Source: Ustilaginoidea virens (taxonomy: Eukaryota > Ascomycota > Sordariomycetes > Hypocreales > Clavicipitaceae). From it: a stretch of DNA of 64,000 nucleotides. This document shows positions 45,780-57,600 of the stretch, one piece after another (the first letter of the stretch is position 1; each line of letters starts with the position of its first letter). The stretch spans positions 5,518,001 to 5,582,000 of the forward strand of contig NC_057316.1 of NCBI RefSeq assembly GCF_000687475.1, written 5' to 3'. The notes beneath the pieces were generated by a model. That model ran no database searches. It had not been told where the DNA came from and worked only from the letters and a program-made list of their open reading frames with translations. Both the position numbers and the translations under genes were made by a program.

Positions 45780-48700
45780 ACACGTATAATAGCCTTGTTT
45801 TAGTCGACGAAGGTCTTAAGGGCTTTATTAGGCATTCCCTTAGTCATTATATCGGCGAGGTTATTATTCCTATTAATCTAGCGAATCTTATAGATTTCCC
45901 GGCGCTTATATGACTATCGCAGGGCTATAATATCTATTATAAGCTTCTTTTCCTTAGTAGTACCTAGCTTGATAAGGCATTCGTATAATGAAAACGAATC
46001 TATATATATAACCGTAGGGATCTTTGGCAATCCCAGCCTACTGGTAATTATATTGAGGGTCGTGCCTATTGTATATACGATATCGATCCTTTGCACTATA
46101 CTATATAGCTCCGAAGCGAATGCGCTACGTATTATACGCTTACTTTTTATAGAGCTATAAGTAACGATATTACCGGTCAGTAGGAAGGCGTTATCTATGG
46201 GGTTATCCTCTTCTTTATTCCCTAGTATAATGATATATCCAATCTAGGAGCTTAAATCTTTATTGTTGGCAAAGGATCCGTTAATAAATATAAAGAGCTT
46301 GGCTATAGTAAGGGCTAGATTAATATACCGCAAGCCACGATCCTGGTTATTATGCTACCATTAAAGGCGCTTATTCAACCTCGCGATATCGTTAGGGTCA
46401 GATTACTAGTATTATGCCGCGATAGATAGGTTAAAAGACGCCTTAGGCTGGTAGACCGTAGCCATATAAGCGCTGCGAGCGTATTATTCGATATAATTAC
46501 ATTATGCTATAGGCGCATTCTTATCGATGGTCGCGATCTTCTTACTTTGACCTTTCTAGTATAACATTATTATGCCGTCGGAAGTGGCCATTAGTATGCA
46601 TCCATTAAATATTAGGGGTATAGTTAGTAATAGCTTCGTTTTAGGCTTGGCGTTAAAGCCTGCTTTAGTAAGCTCTAATTCTTCCTATTAGAAGAAGGCA
46701 TTATTACTCAGGCCAAGGGTATCGTTAGTCTGCATACCTATAATACCGAAGCATATAGTATCGCTAGTATCACTAGTATGGTCAGGAATATTAGTATAGT
46801 TAGTATCGCCGGATATCAGCAAATAGGGGTTATAGGTTAAAGTAGTTATGCCCAACTTCTCGCGATAGTGCCGGAAGTATATCGCCTACTAGTGGGTGCC
46901 TGCCTTAGCTATTCCGTATAGCGGCTTAACCACTTCCATAATGGTATTATCGGGGTATTAATATGCTATCTGCTTAGGTAGCTTGGCGATAATCGATCTA
47001 TTAAAGGTAGTAGAAGATTGCATATAAGCCTGCGTGATATTACGTATCTAAAGGAATAGATTGTGAGAATGTTATAGTAATAGGGCCAATAATATAAGTA
47101 ACCGTTGACTAGCCTGTTAGATTATAGGGGACTGAGTTAATATTAATTACTTTTTATTATTATTATAACCTTATATAACGAGTCGTGACTTCTTATATAG
47201 TATATCTATGCCTTTGCCCTTAATCTCTTATACTATATGTAAGTTAAAGAGATATTGGGCTTTATATTTACCGATATTAAAGGTAATAAATCGGAATATA
47301 TCGCGGGCCTATAACGCTTCTATTTTTATATAGTTAGACTATTCGAAGGGGGCTCCTAAGGTTATTATCTTCCTTTCCCGATATAATTAATTAGTCAGGT
47401 ATAGGTCGGCTTGCTCTTTAGCGGTTAGGAAAGAGGCATTAATAATAGTATTAGAAGCTATAGTATTAATAAGAGCTTCTTTTTAGTCCTTATTGATTAT
47501 AACGTCGGATATTATATATGCTGGCGGTAGGGATAATGATATTAGCCTGACTTGATTAGACCTAGTGGCTGGCGATAGGTATATCGCGGCTATAGGTGTT
47601 ATCAATGATATCGCGGCTATAGGTATTATCGCGGCTAAAGGTACGGGTGCAGCCGGTATCCTGACTTCTATCCGGCTAGGGCGGGCCGGTCCTTCGGCAT
47701 AGACGATATCTTTAGCGTTATCGGCGGCGGGATTACTATTAAGGTTGTGGTTATAAGGCTTGACGACCGTTGACCGGAACTTAATAGGGCTATATGGCAT
47801 CTGCACGATATAGGTCTTACCTTTAAGGCTGATTAGCCGGTACGGCCTATATTATCTACCTTTTTCTCTCTATACCCGTATATTTAACTATAAGGGTAAT
47901 CGGTAGATAGGCCGCGTATTTAGGCCGTTCCGTTAGGCAAGGGTATCGTAAACTTATCGCTTGGTAAGGCATTTCCTAGCTTTATTAATAGCCTTTCGTA
48001 ATATTAAAGCATATTATAATACTGATAGACTAGGGGGTGAATTATCTATAAGTTAGGGATATACTCTAAAGACTAATAACGTAGGCACTAAACCGTTAGG
48101 TCCAGCGGAATTATTAATAGCTTTTATAGTAAGCTATAATTTCTATTCTTTTATTATTTGGTCGCCTACTTCGTTATCAATAATAGTATAGGCTCAGCGT
48201 AATAAGGCGTAATATCTTTCGACTTTACTAATACTATTATAGGCTTCTATAGGAATTTTATCTATATTAATAGATAGAAGCCGGGCATTATAACGGAATT
48301 CGGCGGAAGTAAAGTTTAGTCCGGTATTATAGACTATCTAATCCGGTAGGCTAAAGTAGGTATTAATCTAGTATTCCTTGAGGGTATTCTAAATATCGTA
48401 GGCCTTCTGCCTTTATAGATTAAGGAATCTGGCTGCCTGGAAGCTTATCGCGGCATCCATAATATATAATACCGGCCGATTATTAATATAAAGGATATCG
48501 ATGATAATTTTATAGTTAAATTAGCTAGTATCGTTATCTTTAAGTATAAATTTGAATCGGCTAGGTGCCTTTGCGTTTATCTGGCATTAATGGCATATAT
48601 AGGTGATCTTCTCGATGATATTACGGTTAATATCATTATAACCAGCCTATTAAAGTAATTTAGAGAGCCTATTAATAGAGGGGTGCCCGAATCAATAATA

Positions 48701-51660
48701 TAGCTAACGGATTTCCTATAACGATAAATAGAAGGCTGTAGTATCTATGGCATTAAGAGTCTACTATAGATATCCTTATTTCCTAATAATTGGGACCTTA
48801 ATATCCCCTTAGATAAGTAGGTTATTAAGATTGTTAAGCTTTACGCCCATCCTATCTATATCTATAATAGAATATAAGAAGGGGATGCTACTATTAAGAA
48901 TATAGAAGGGGATGTTGCTAAATATTATTGGGATATTAAGTATACTAGAAGATATGGCAAAGCCTGCTCTAAAATTCACTATATGCTTCTTATTAGTTGT
49001 CTCGATAGTTAGGGTCTTTATTAATCGCATTAGGGCTTTTGCTTAACCTAGGCCTGCTATTAATAGGCCGGAGGCGCCGGTATCTAATAGGATTCCGCAG
49101 AAGGTATAGTTACTATAACGTTCTTCTTCTAGAAAGGCAGAATTACGGTTAGGTAAAGGCATTCGGAAGGGGTTAATCTATAGGAAGGCATATCGGCATG
49201 ATTTATCCTATAGGGCTTATAACGTTTCGATAGATAAAGAAGGTAATAATTCTATTTACATAGGGGCTAGGAAGTATTAAGTGGCTATAATTTATAGTAT
49301 GATAGCATTCTCTACATCCCATTATGCATCCCCTGCTATTATAACTTTAATATCTTTAATGATATTATTAAAATCGGCATCTTTGAGGTGGCCTTAATCG
49401 GCAGTCCCTTTATATTCCTGTAGGAAAATACGGAATTTCTTATTATTAGGGGCGGTCTAGTTAGAGCGGTTCTTTAGCTATCATGCTTTTAATTCTTATT
49501 GCTCTTTATTAGTATAATTAGATAACTAATATCCTAATTTATTGCAAACGAAGCATTTTCTTTAATAAGGCCTAGCTAAAAAGGCGCGATTCTATTATTG
49601 CCTTTAAGGGGGTCCGTATCGTTAGGGGCATTAATACCGGTTGTAAGATTAACCGTATCTACGATCTATAAATAACGCTATATTACTATCAATATCTTCA
49701 ACATCCTAATATTATTAGGGCTACTATTAAAGGAAATAATACTATTGAGTCATATAGGTAGTCTTATAAATAGAAAGGGATCGCTATAGGTTAGCGGCGA
49801 GGCCTTCGAATATAGGGGCATAATAATATAAGGCCTGGCTATACTTAGGGGTATCCCTTATAGCGTTAAGCACTTGCCGATAAAGCTCTATATTAGCTGT
49901 AAAAGGGGGAAAAAGACTATAATATAGGCGTTGAAGTTCTTCCAATAGGATATTAAGGCATTCTAGCTTTAATTTATCGGGATATTTCGCAATAGTTAAT
50001 TAGAGCGTTATTCTGTTTTAATAGTATAAGTAGAATTGCTTTATGCTCTTATTTTCGAAATGGCTTTTAACTTTACGGACCATATCATCAAAAGTAAGGG
50101 TATCGCGAATACATTTAATATTATTAAAGTAAAAGGTCTTAGTATCGCCGATGAGTATAATTTAGAAGGCTCTAGCTAATGCATTATCGGGTAATCTTAA
50201 TAGGCGGCACTTACTCTTAAAAGAGATGACTTTTAGTATAATAAAGTCATCTATTTTGCCGCTATATTTATCCTCTATACGATAGCTATATAAGAGGTCA
50301 GATATCTTCTTCGATATATTATTAAACCCGGCCTCTATATAGGCTCTTCGGGTATAATCTTCTTAGTTGTATTATTATTCCGGAGGGTATTTTAGAACGG
50401 CTTATCGGTAGCCTTACGGTAGGCTGGCGGGAGCTTTAGCTGGGTTATCTTATAACCTAGGTCGGTCTAGGTTTACCGGTCCTCCTGTTAAGACGGTCTG
50501 TTTATTGGCCTAGGTAGGGCGATATTGACGGGAAGGGCCGGGTGCTATGCCTATTTTTAGCATTATCGGATGAGGATAAGGCATTAGGGCCTATAGGCCG
50601 CAATACCGCGATTCGTAATATCTAGTATTAGGGGCGGCATTAGCTTAGAGGGTATCATCATTGGGGTCCTCTATTAAGGGAAGCATATTATCGGGGCCTA
50701 TAACTCGACCTCTATTAGGCATGTTATGACCTCGAGGGGCATTAAGATAGCCGCCTCGGCTAAGGGTATAATCCCTAGGTTGATATAATTGATCGGGTCG
50801 GTCTTATAGGCTATAATCATCGGCTGTTGTATATTATTATTAATAACAGGAGTTCTCCCCTATTTCGAATAGCGGCCTATTATAAATAGGCATCTTCCCT
50901 TTTAGTTATTAGGACCGGCCCCTTTCTTATTTGGTAGGGGCGTAAGGCTTCTTCGATGTAGAGAGGGGGACGATAGATTATTATAACTATAATCGTGCTA
51001 TTAGTATTGCGAATTCCTTTAGCGTTAATAGGGCTTATAAGTACCGTAGCAAGAGCCTTAGCGAGGGTATTCGTATAACCGTTATAGGGGCTCGTGATAA
51101 TAATAATAAGGGCCTTATGCGTATATATAAAGGCATATTTTGAAGCCTTTGCATCTTTTGCTCGGTATTACTGATGGGTAGTAAGGTTTCCCTAGTAGGG
51201 TTAAGCCAGGATAGGAATATACTGCAAGTAAGTTATCGGGTTACTTCCTCTTGAGGCTATTATAGATTCTATTATTATTAAAGGCATTTAAGTAGGGTTG
51301 GTATTATTAGGGAACCCGATACTCTAATATATACGCCGTATTCCCGTAATATTAAGCAGAATTGCCGTAAAACCTAAGCGTTAATATGGCGGAATAGGGC
51401 TTTATTCTACTCGCTATAATCCTCGCGGAATTATTCCTAGAGATCATCATCTAGGTAGGTATTTTCCTTATAGGTATCTATAAGGAACGCGATACGGTTG
51501 TATAGCTATATATTCGTAGTATTATTAGAGTTGACGGGCTCTATAGCGTTAGTCTAATTATCGTCAAAAAGTGAGGCAAACCGTTATATCCTCTTAGGTA
51601 GCTCTTGTGGTTGTTATGATGATATTAATAATGAGGCTATAGTATTAAAGGGGGGGGATG
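45780..51660 (-). pseudogene. Copia gag-pol polyprotein remnant, riddled with stops
   Basis: No open frame exceeds about 110 codons, yet domains are recognisable in order on the minus strand. Gag starts near 51650. A retroviral-type zinc knuckle remnant (KKCFVCNKLG) lies near 49550, with later Cys/His positions changed to Tyr. The protease-to-integrase region reads LYSIIDIDRMGVKLNNL (about 48830). The integrase core reads GLNFTSAEFR with KVERYYA (about 48180-48320). Reverse transcriptase has IMEVVKPLYGIAKAGTH (about 46900-46950) and GMQTNDTLGL (about 46720), where the expected DD is ND. RNase H ends with DSFSLYECLIKLGTTKEKK (about 45950). Nearly all stops are TAA/TAG where CAA/CAG or TGG is expected, the pattern left by C-to-T change on either strand. 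Confidence 0.85.
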
Positions 51661-52003
51661 TGTTGCAAAGAGTATAAGATTTACTCTTGTAAGGAGTGTA
51701 AGATTTAAGAGGGCTTTTACCTATAGTGGTAGGGTAAAAGAAAGAAAGGGGTAGAATAGGAAGAGGTTATAAATCGTTCTTCCTAAATGCTAAGGGTATC
51801 TTTAAAGATCGTGATATTTAGTATATCTTATTCTTCCTTATAATAGACGAGGGGAAGGAGAGGTTATAAATCGTTCTCCCTCTGGTTAGTATAGCTAAGA
51901 AAGCTCAACTGCCTCTTCGAAATCAATATCTTGCTGATCTGTGATGCACCATTCTTTGCGGGATATGATTATCCTATAAGTGGTAGTTATCACCACTGAT
52001 TAG

Positions 52004-52344
52004 TATTGATATAAACTCGGGGTACCTAGTTATACGTAGGGTCGCGCGCGTGGTATTATATACCGTAAGGTCACTAAGTAAAGGATTTATTGACTTTACT
52101 AATAACTGAATATCTAAAAGGAAAGAAAGGAAGTAAAAGAGGGTAATTACACGATATGGCCTTTTTGTGCGTGTGCCGTTGTTACGTGTATCGGCGCAGT
52201 CGGGCCGGGCTGCCCGCGTGCCCTACCGGGCTCAGGGGTAAAGGGGCAAAAGGGGCCAAAGTGGCCACATCGTGCGCATCGGGTGTGCGCGGCACATCCG
52301 TCGCAATGTGCCCAATTGGGCACCTTGCGACAGCGATTCCGACA
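52004..52344 (-). repeat. LTR of the copia element (5' LTR in element orientation)
   Basis: 341 bp. It begins TATTGATATA (original TG now TA) and ends CGATTCCGACA, followed at once by the GTAGC duplication. It differs from the left LTR at about 16 sites, all transitions. Confidence 0.92.
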
Positions 52345-53359
52345 GTAGCATTATATATAGTGCCCTGGTTGGCGCTATGGGTGGCCGAATAAGCCGCTCA
52401 ACTATCCGACGGTGCCTTCGAGGCTCCTGGCAACGCAAATGGAAGGCTATAAAAAGAATACCACTATCAAAAAAAACAGCTGCAAATAGGCTTTCTTTTG
52501 CACGTTATTGGCTGCCAAAAGTCGAAGAATTGATGGAGGTAAATATGATTAAAAATAGCCCCTTCTAATAGCTATTTACTAATATAGTACCCTACTTAGG
52601 TTATCTTTTCTGACGAGACTTCTATAGCCAACTAAGTACTAAATATACCAAAATGGGTATTTCGGAAGCCTCACGAACGATTTAATAAGGGTCTTATTAA
52701 TCTTACATGCCATGTTAAGTCACCATTATCTATTATGGCTTGGGGGGCTATTTATCGCACTGGCTGAAGCCCTATTATCATTATGGAACGCGATGAATAG
52801 TCTGCTAGAAAGGGATTTACAGCGCGAAGCTATCAGAAGGCTTTATCTAAAGGTCTTTTACCTATTTTTAACGGCATAAGGCTTTTCCAGCAAGATAACG
52901 CGAAAATTCACGTTTGTGCCAGTACGGCTCATTGGCTTTCTGAGCGTGCAATTATCCAGATTAAATGGCCTGCACATTCGCCTGATTTAAACCCTATTAA
53001 GCATGTATGGAAAGCTTTAAAGTAGGAATTGGTAACTGCTAACCCTTATCTATCTAATCTTAAAAAGAATGAGGCGCATAAGGCTGAATTAACCGAATGT
53101 ATTAAAAAAGCGTAGGCAGCAATACCATAGGCCTTGATTACGAGGCTAATTGAGTCAATGCCACGGCGCTTACACGCTGTAATTCGCGCACGTGGTTGGT
53201 ATACCAAATATTGATCGCGAAAAGCAGGGCTATTTGCCACATCTTGTTTTATTAGAATTAATGCATTACTACCTAAGTTATGGCTATTTGAATTCTTCCG
53301 CGATAATATGGTGATGGTGTTGATGTGGGGTTGTTCGTGCATTAATGAACACCTACTGT

Positions 53360-54235
53360 ACCTACCTACCTTACCTAGGTAGGTACCTTAGGTAGGGAGG
53401 TACCTATTCTAGTTGCTCGGTACCTAGGAGCTGGTCGTTAAAACAGGATTGTCGCATGGTAGCCACAAGGTTCAAGGCAGCCTCAGCTAGTGTTACCACT
53501 GCAGGCCGCGTTGGAACGTGGAACCATCATGCAATAGATCTGGTGCAGGCTTGCTCTAGCCGGGACGAAGAACCCGCTCTGCGTGCCCCTCACGCCCAGG
53601 GTTCATTGGGGATGAGTCATACCAAGCAGATCTCAGGTGGCGGTCGTGGTTGACGTACATGATGGATGAAGCCCCGGGGAAACCGAGTTGATTCCGTCTT
53701 GGCAAGGATAAGAATTGAATGGATCTCTAGGGCGCGGACGTCTCTTGGCATTGCCCTCGGGCCTCTACATACCTCCTATACCTCCTACTTCCAGGTAGGT
53801 AGTGGGCACTTATGGAACAGTAGGTACGCTGGTATGAATACATGTAGCGATGACAAACTCAGCTTGGCAGTCATTTGCCGCAGTGCACATTAGGAGGTAC
53901 CCAAGGCACCTACCTACATGTACCTAGGTACCTGGTAGCTTCCTACCTGGTACCTCTGGAGGTACCTAGGTACCTTAGTAGGCCCTGGCGGTGACAAGGA
54001 GCCTGCAGACTTGTGTCAAGAATGGCGGCGGATTGTCTCGTCCTCCCAACCTGTCTACCTGGTCAGGTACTCGTCAGGTTTCCTTTGAGGTTTTTTTTTT
54101 TTGTTTTTGTTGAGACTCGGACGTCGTGGCCGAAACGGAAATACTTGGGGAAAGCCAAGCCTCCAGGGGCGTCAAAGGTTACAGACTAAACAAATAGGTA
54201 CCTACCTAAGGTAGGTACCTAAGGTAAGCAACATG
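53360..54235. repeat. Cluster of TACCTAGGTACC-type palindromic words
   Basis: Blocks of TACC, CCTAGG and GGTA words occur at about 53358-53430, 53785-53805, 53888-53985 and 54196-54230. They start exactly at the right TA of the Tc1 element. Confidence 0.7.
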
Positions 54236-56397
54236 TGCGTCCGTAACCACGGACATGGACATGGTCCACGGCCGTTTTTCGACTGAGACGGAGTCAGTCG
54301 GCTGTCTTGCAGTGCGACGTTGACGAGGGTTGTAATTTAAGCATACCAGGGTGCTTGATTCACTCTGATGCGGCCATTTTACTCATCCCCCGTTCTCCTT
54401 GCCAGAGCCAAGACTTGGCGCAGGTTCCTTATCTTACAGGGACGGCTGCCGATCAATCTGCGGCAACTGATTTCTTTCTTTTTTCCCAACGGCGTTGCGT
54501 CGCCAAGCCGCATGATTCCTTGTCTTTTCCCCTTCTTTTTATGCTCCACACACACACACACACACCCTTCTTCTTCTTTTTTTTTTTCTTTTATTTATTT
54601 ATTTGTTTATTTGTTTTTCTGTTTTTCTGGAATCGGCAAAGTCCTCCTCGCCTTTTCGATGCAGCGAAATCTCATGCATTGCCATTGCCATTGCCATTGC
54701 CATTCGTCATTTGCCGAGGGGCGGGGCGGCAATACCGACGGATAGAACCCCGGAAGCATCCAAGTGCCTCGAAGTTTGGACAAGAATTGTCCGTGTCCGG
54801 GTGGACTTCCCCGCCCCGCCGTGCTTGCTGGCTGGCCAGCAAGTCGTGTTCCACTTTGTTGGTTTTGCTTCGTGCCGTGTACGATGTACTCCGTCCTTTC
54901 CTAGCTCTTCTTGTGCGGAGGACTTTGGTAGACGGAGTGATGCTTGTCGCCGAGATGCCAGGCAACAAACAGCTGTGTTTCCGTCCCAGTGTGTGCCAGC
55001 CAATCCATGGGCATGGAGTGAGTCGGTCGGTGACTTTTGCCAAGCAAAAGTTTCATGTTCCGGTACTTGTTGTCATCTGCGTCTGCGAGGCTAAAACTCC
55101 GTTGGCCCGCCTTGGAAGCGATATCGGACCCTGCGAGGATCCAGGCGCCTTGCAACTTGGATAGGCTTAAGCTTCAATCAATGCCTTGGATAAGGTAGGT
55201 ACCTTAGGTAGGTAGGTACCTAGGCACATGTAGGCAGGTAGCTAAGTGAAAACCCACCCGCCACACGGACTCGCACCAAATTACCAGCGTAAACTCCGGA
55301 CCCCGCGCTTGTCCAGGAAAAGGAAAAGGGGGGAAAATGTCCCAAGTCTTGTTTCAAAGCATGGTTACCTTATCTTTTCCAATGGGGGGATGTTGCGACC
55401 CCAAGCAAGGTTCAAGCGCGGAGTGCAGTGCAGCCACAACCATAACTCGGGTAAGGTAAGGTCTGGTCTGGTACCTCGTACCACCCACGTCCTCATGTAA
55501 CAGGCGGTAGGGTACCTAGACACTGCCTAGCCCTGGGTGCGCAATCTCTGGATGGGATGACACAACGAGTTCGCCCGAGCAAAATAAGCATGCAGATGCG
55601 GTACTACGGAGTAGACGTCAGCTTCTCGACTTCTTGACCCGTCGGCACATGACAAGGTGCAGTCCCGACAGACTCGGGCCATTGGTCCGTGGACCAGGGG
55701 GACGGGACGGGACGGGACATCCGTAGATGCCCGGTCCGCTGTTGTCCGTGGCGGCGGCATATCAAAGAAGCTTCCGAAAACATTTTCTCGAGGAGCCGGC
55801 TACTACTCTGGGCCAGAGCGAGGCGATGCAGATGCGAAATCAATCGCGTGCGGAATGCTTTCTTCGGGGGATTTGGTAGAGACAGACGGACGGACGGGCG
55901 GGTGGGTGAGTTTTGGGCAGCCAGACCAGACACTTGCGTGGCAGTTGGCAGAGTACCCCGTGCCAGCAGCATTGACAAGTTACTACATAGTAGGTATTAT
56001 GTTAATGTGTTGCAGAGTGCGGGGTGCGGAGAACGGGCGTACGTAGCTGTAGCTCTTTGTAATGTTGATTGATGTCTTCAAACCCCCCCCCCCCCCCTCC
56101 CCCTAAGATCGAGCAGATAGATAGATACATTGATGATGGATGCTACTGTACCAGCACACACCTGACCCAACAGGGGACACCGAGTTCCGGCTCTGTCGGG
56201 GCTGCTGAACCCTACCGCCAGCGGCATGGCCATGCCCTCTGAGAGACTGGTCTGAGTCTGGTATGTACTCCGTAGAAACCGCCCGGTCACCGAGACATTT
56301 TCAAGGGCAAGCAAGCGCCACCGCGCCAGGGATCGCCCCATCGGCGCCTTGGCAGGCTGCATGTGGCCCCGCCCCAGGATTGCGGAGCTTGTCAAAG

Positions 56398-56434
56398 GCG
56401 TGGGTGCGTGGGTGCGTGGGTGCGTGGGTGCGTG
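56398..56434. repeat. GGGTGCGT octamer microsatellite
   Basis: Four to five tandem GGGTGCGT units. Confidence 0.8.
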
Positions 56435-56635
56435 CGGTGCGACATCGCAGCAGTCCAAAAGTCTCGCAGCAGTCTGGTCTTGTTGTTTTGCGTCTGCACA
56501 TCATATTACGCCGAGTATTACGGGCTATTTGTCCACCACAGCTATTGCTTTGCGCGCGCTTCGTTTGTCATGCGTAGCGCATTTTAAAAATCCAAATCCC
56601 CTCCTCCCCTCCCGGATGCTGCCTTCTATGATGCT

Positions 56636-56672
56636 CTCTCTCTCTCTCTCTCTCTCTCGCTCTCTCTCTCTG
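56636..56672. repeat. CT dinucleotide microsatellite
   Basis: About 16 CT units with one GCT interruption. Confidence 0.8.
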
Positions 56673-56964
56673 GCTGTGTTTGAGTCATCCGACGTTTGAT
56701 TCGTAGTCGAGCTTGGCCGCTTGCGAGATTCTTGCTCGAAGCTTTCCATACTACCTGATGTAAGTAGACACCAAATCGTGCTATGACCTCGTGCTGTCCC
56801 TGGGTTCCCTCCGCGCAAAAAGGGCAGCTTGGCAGATTCAACGGCCATGCTGCAGCCGCAAAGCAAAGGCGCGCGAATCTCGGAGCAGCCGCACAGCACG
56901 GTGCCTTGGCTGCTGCGCGAGAGAGGACAGGACACCTGGAGCCGATACATGTATCGGGTCTTTG

Positions 56965-57030
56965 GTTGGCTGGCTGGTTGGTTGGCTGGTTGGCTGGCTG
57001 GTTGGTTGGCTGGTTGGTTGGTTGGTTGGT
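56965..57030. repeat. GGTTGGCTGGCT microsatellite
   Basis: Tandem GGTT and GGCT tetramers in irregular order, about 16 units. Confidence 0.8.
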
Positions 57031-57558
57031 GACGGAGAGGATTCAGAGCTGAGGTTGACTGACGTCTGACGCGAACTTGGCAGAACCCCAGCGCCGTCCC
57101 CGAACAAGTTGACTTGACATCAAGTTGAACCAGACCAGACCGGACCAGACCGGACCAGACATCCGCTGACCGGCCAAGAGCCAGTGCAACCAGTCCGTTT
57201 CCGCGCAATCCGTGCCATCAATCCGTGCAACCCGGCTATCCGACCCTCTCGGTGTCGCCTCAGCCGGCCCCAACTCGCATTTAGATGTTGATTTGATATC
57301 TGGCATTCGATTGATTGTCGATTGTTTGATATTTGCCAAGCAAAGCAGAGGCTAGCCGGCAAGGGTACCTGGGCCGCCTGCCTGCTGCTGCTGGCCTTGT
57401 CAGTGCCCCCCCGCGCTCATCTCGCTGCCCGTCGTCTCCCCACGAGCCGATTCCACTGGTCGTTGCGTGGATGCGCTGCAGCGGCCCACGTCATTGCGCA
57501 GCGGCCTAGCGAGAACCTACCTCTGTGCCTATCTGGACTCTGCGCTCGCTGGTTGCTG

Positions 57559-57600
57559 GTGGCGGTGGTGGTGGTGGTGGTAGTGGTGGTGGTGGTGGTC
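57559..57600. repeat. GGTGGT triplet microsatellite
   Basis: About 13 GGT/GTG triplets with one A-containing interruption. Confidence 0.75.

Larger units (their letters stand above)
45105..52344 (-). mobile_element. Ty1/copia LTR retrotransposon, full length but degenerate
   Basis: Two 341-bp LTRs flank a 6558-bp AT-rich interior. The insertion duplicated GTAGC (45100-45104 and 52345-52349). LTR ends are TG...CA, with the G or C of some ends now mutated to TA. Coding remnants are on the minus strand, so the 5' LTR of the element is the right-hand one. A purine-rich stretch on the minus strand just inside the left LTR (about 45449-45466) fits the polypurine tract. Domain order on the minus strand is gag, protease, integrase, reverse transcriptase, RNase H, which is the copia order. 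Confidence 0.92.
44808..53036 (+). pseudogene. Tc1-type transposase, interrupted and inactivated
   Basis: The N-terminal part (44808-45104) begins with an ATG and contains the helix-turn-helix FSPVQKAAIVAELSQGKTHR and an RSGRPPKLT motif. The frame resumes without loss at 52350 on the far side of the retroelement (LVGAMGGRISRSTIRR). It then meets stops near 52568 and a net frameshift before 52612. Of the catalytic triad, Asp in FSDET (52612) and Asp in QDNAKIH (52894) remain. The third residue is Lys (52999) where SPDLNPIE is expected, 34 residues after the second Asp, so the family was DD34E. A TAG soon after it replaces a likely CAG. Both changes are G-to-A or C-to-T. Confidence 0.85.
44715..53358 (+). 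mobile_element. Tc1/mariner DNA transposon, split by a nested retrotransposon
   Basis: The ends are imperfect inverted repeats: the left starts CAGTGGGGTTCCAATAATGC and the reverse complement of the right starts CAGTAGGTGTTCATTAATGC, similar over about 28 bp. A TA dinucleotide flanks each side (44713-44714 and 53359-53360), the hallmark of this superfamily. Removing the 7240-bp nested retroelement and its 5-bp duplication leaves about 1.4 kb, a normal Tc1/mariner length. It carries one transposase gene, now inactive. Confidence 0.88.

Noticed and set aside
51655..51990. Possible solo LTR beginning TGTTGCAAAG after a G-run inside the copia element
   Set aside because: No second copy, no target duplication, and on the minus strand it sits where the leader between LTR and gag is expected.
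54307..55164. Plus-strand open frame of 285 codons
   Set aside because: It crosses CA, T-rich and CATTGC simple repeats, has no recognisable domain, no intron-aware extension and no start context.
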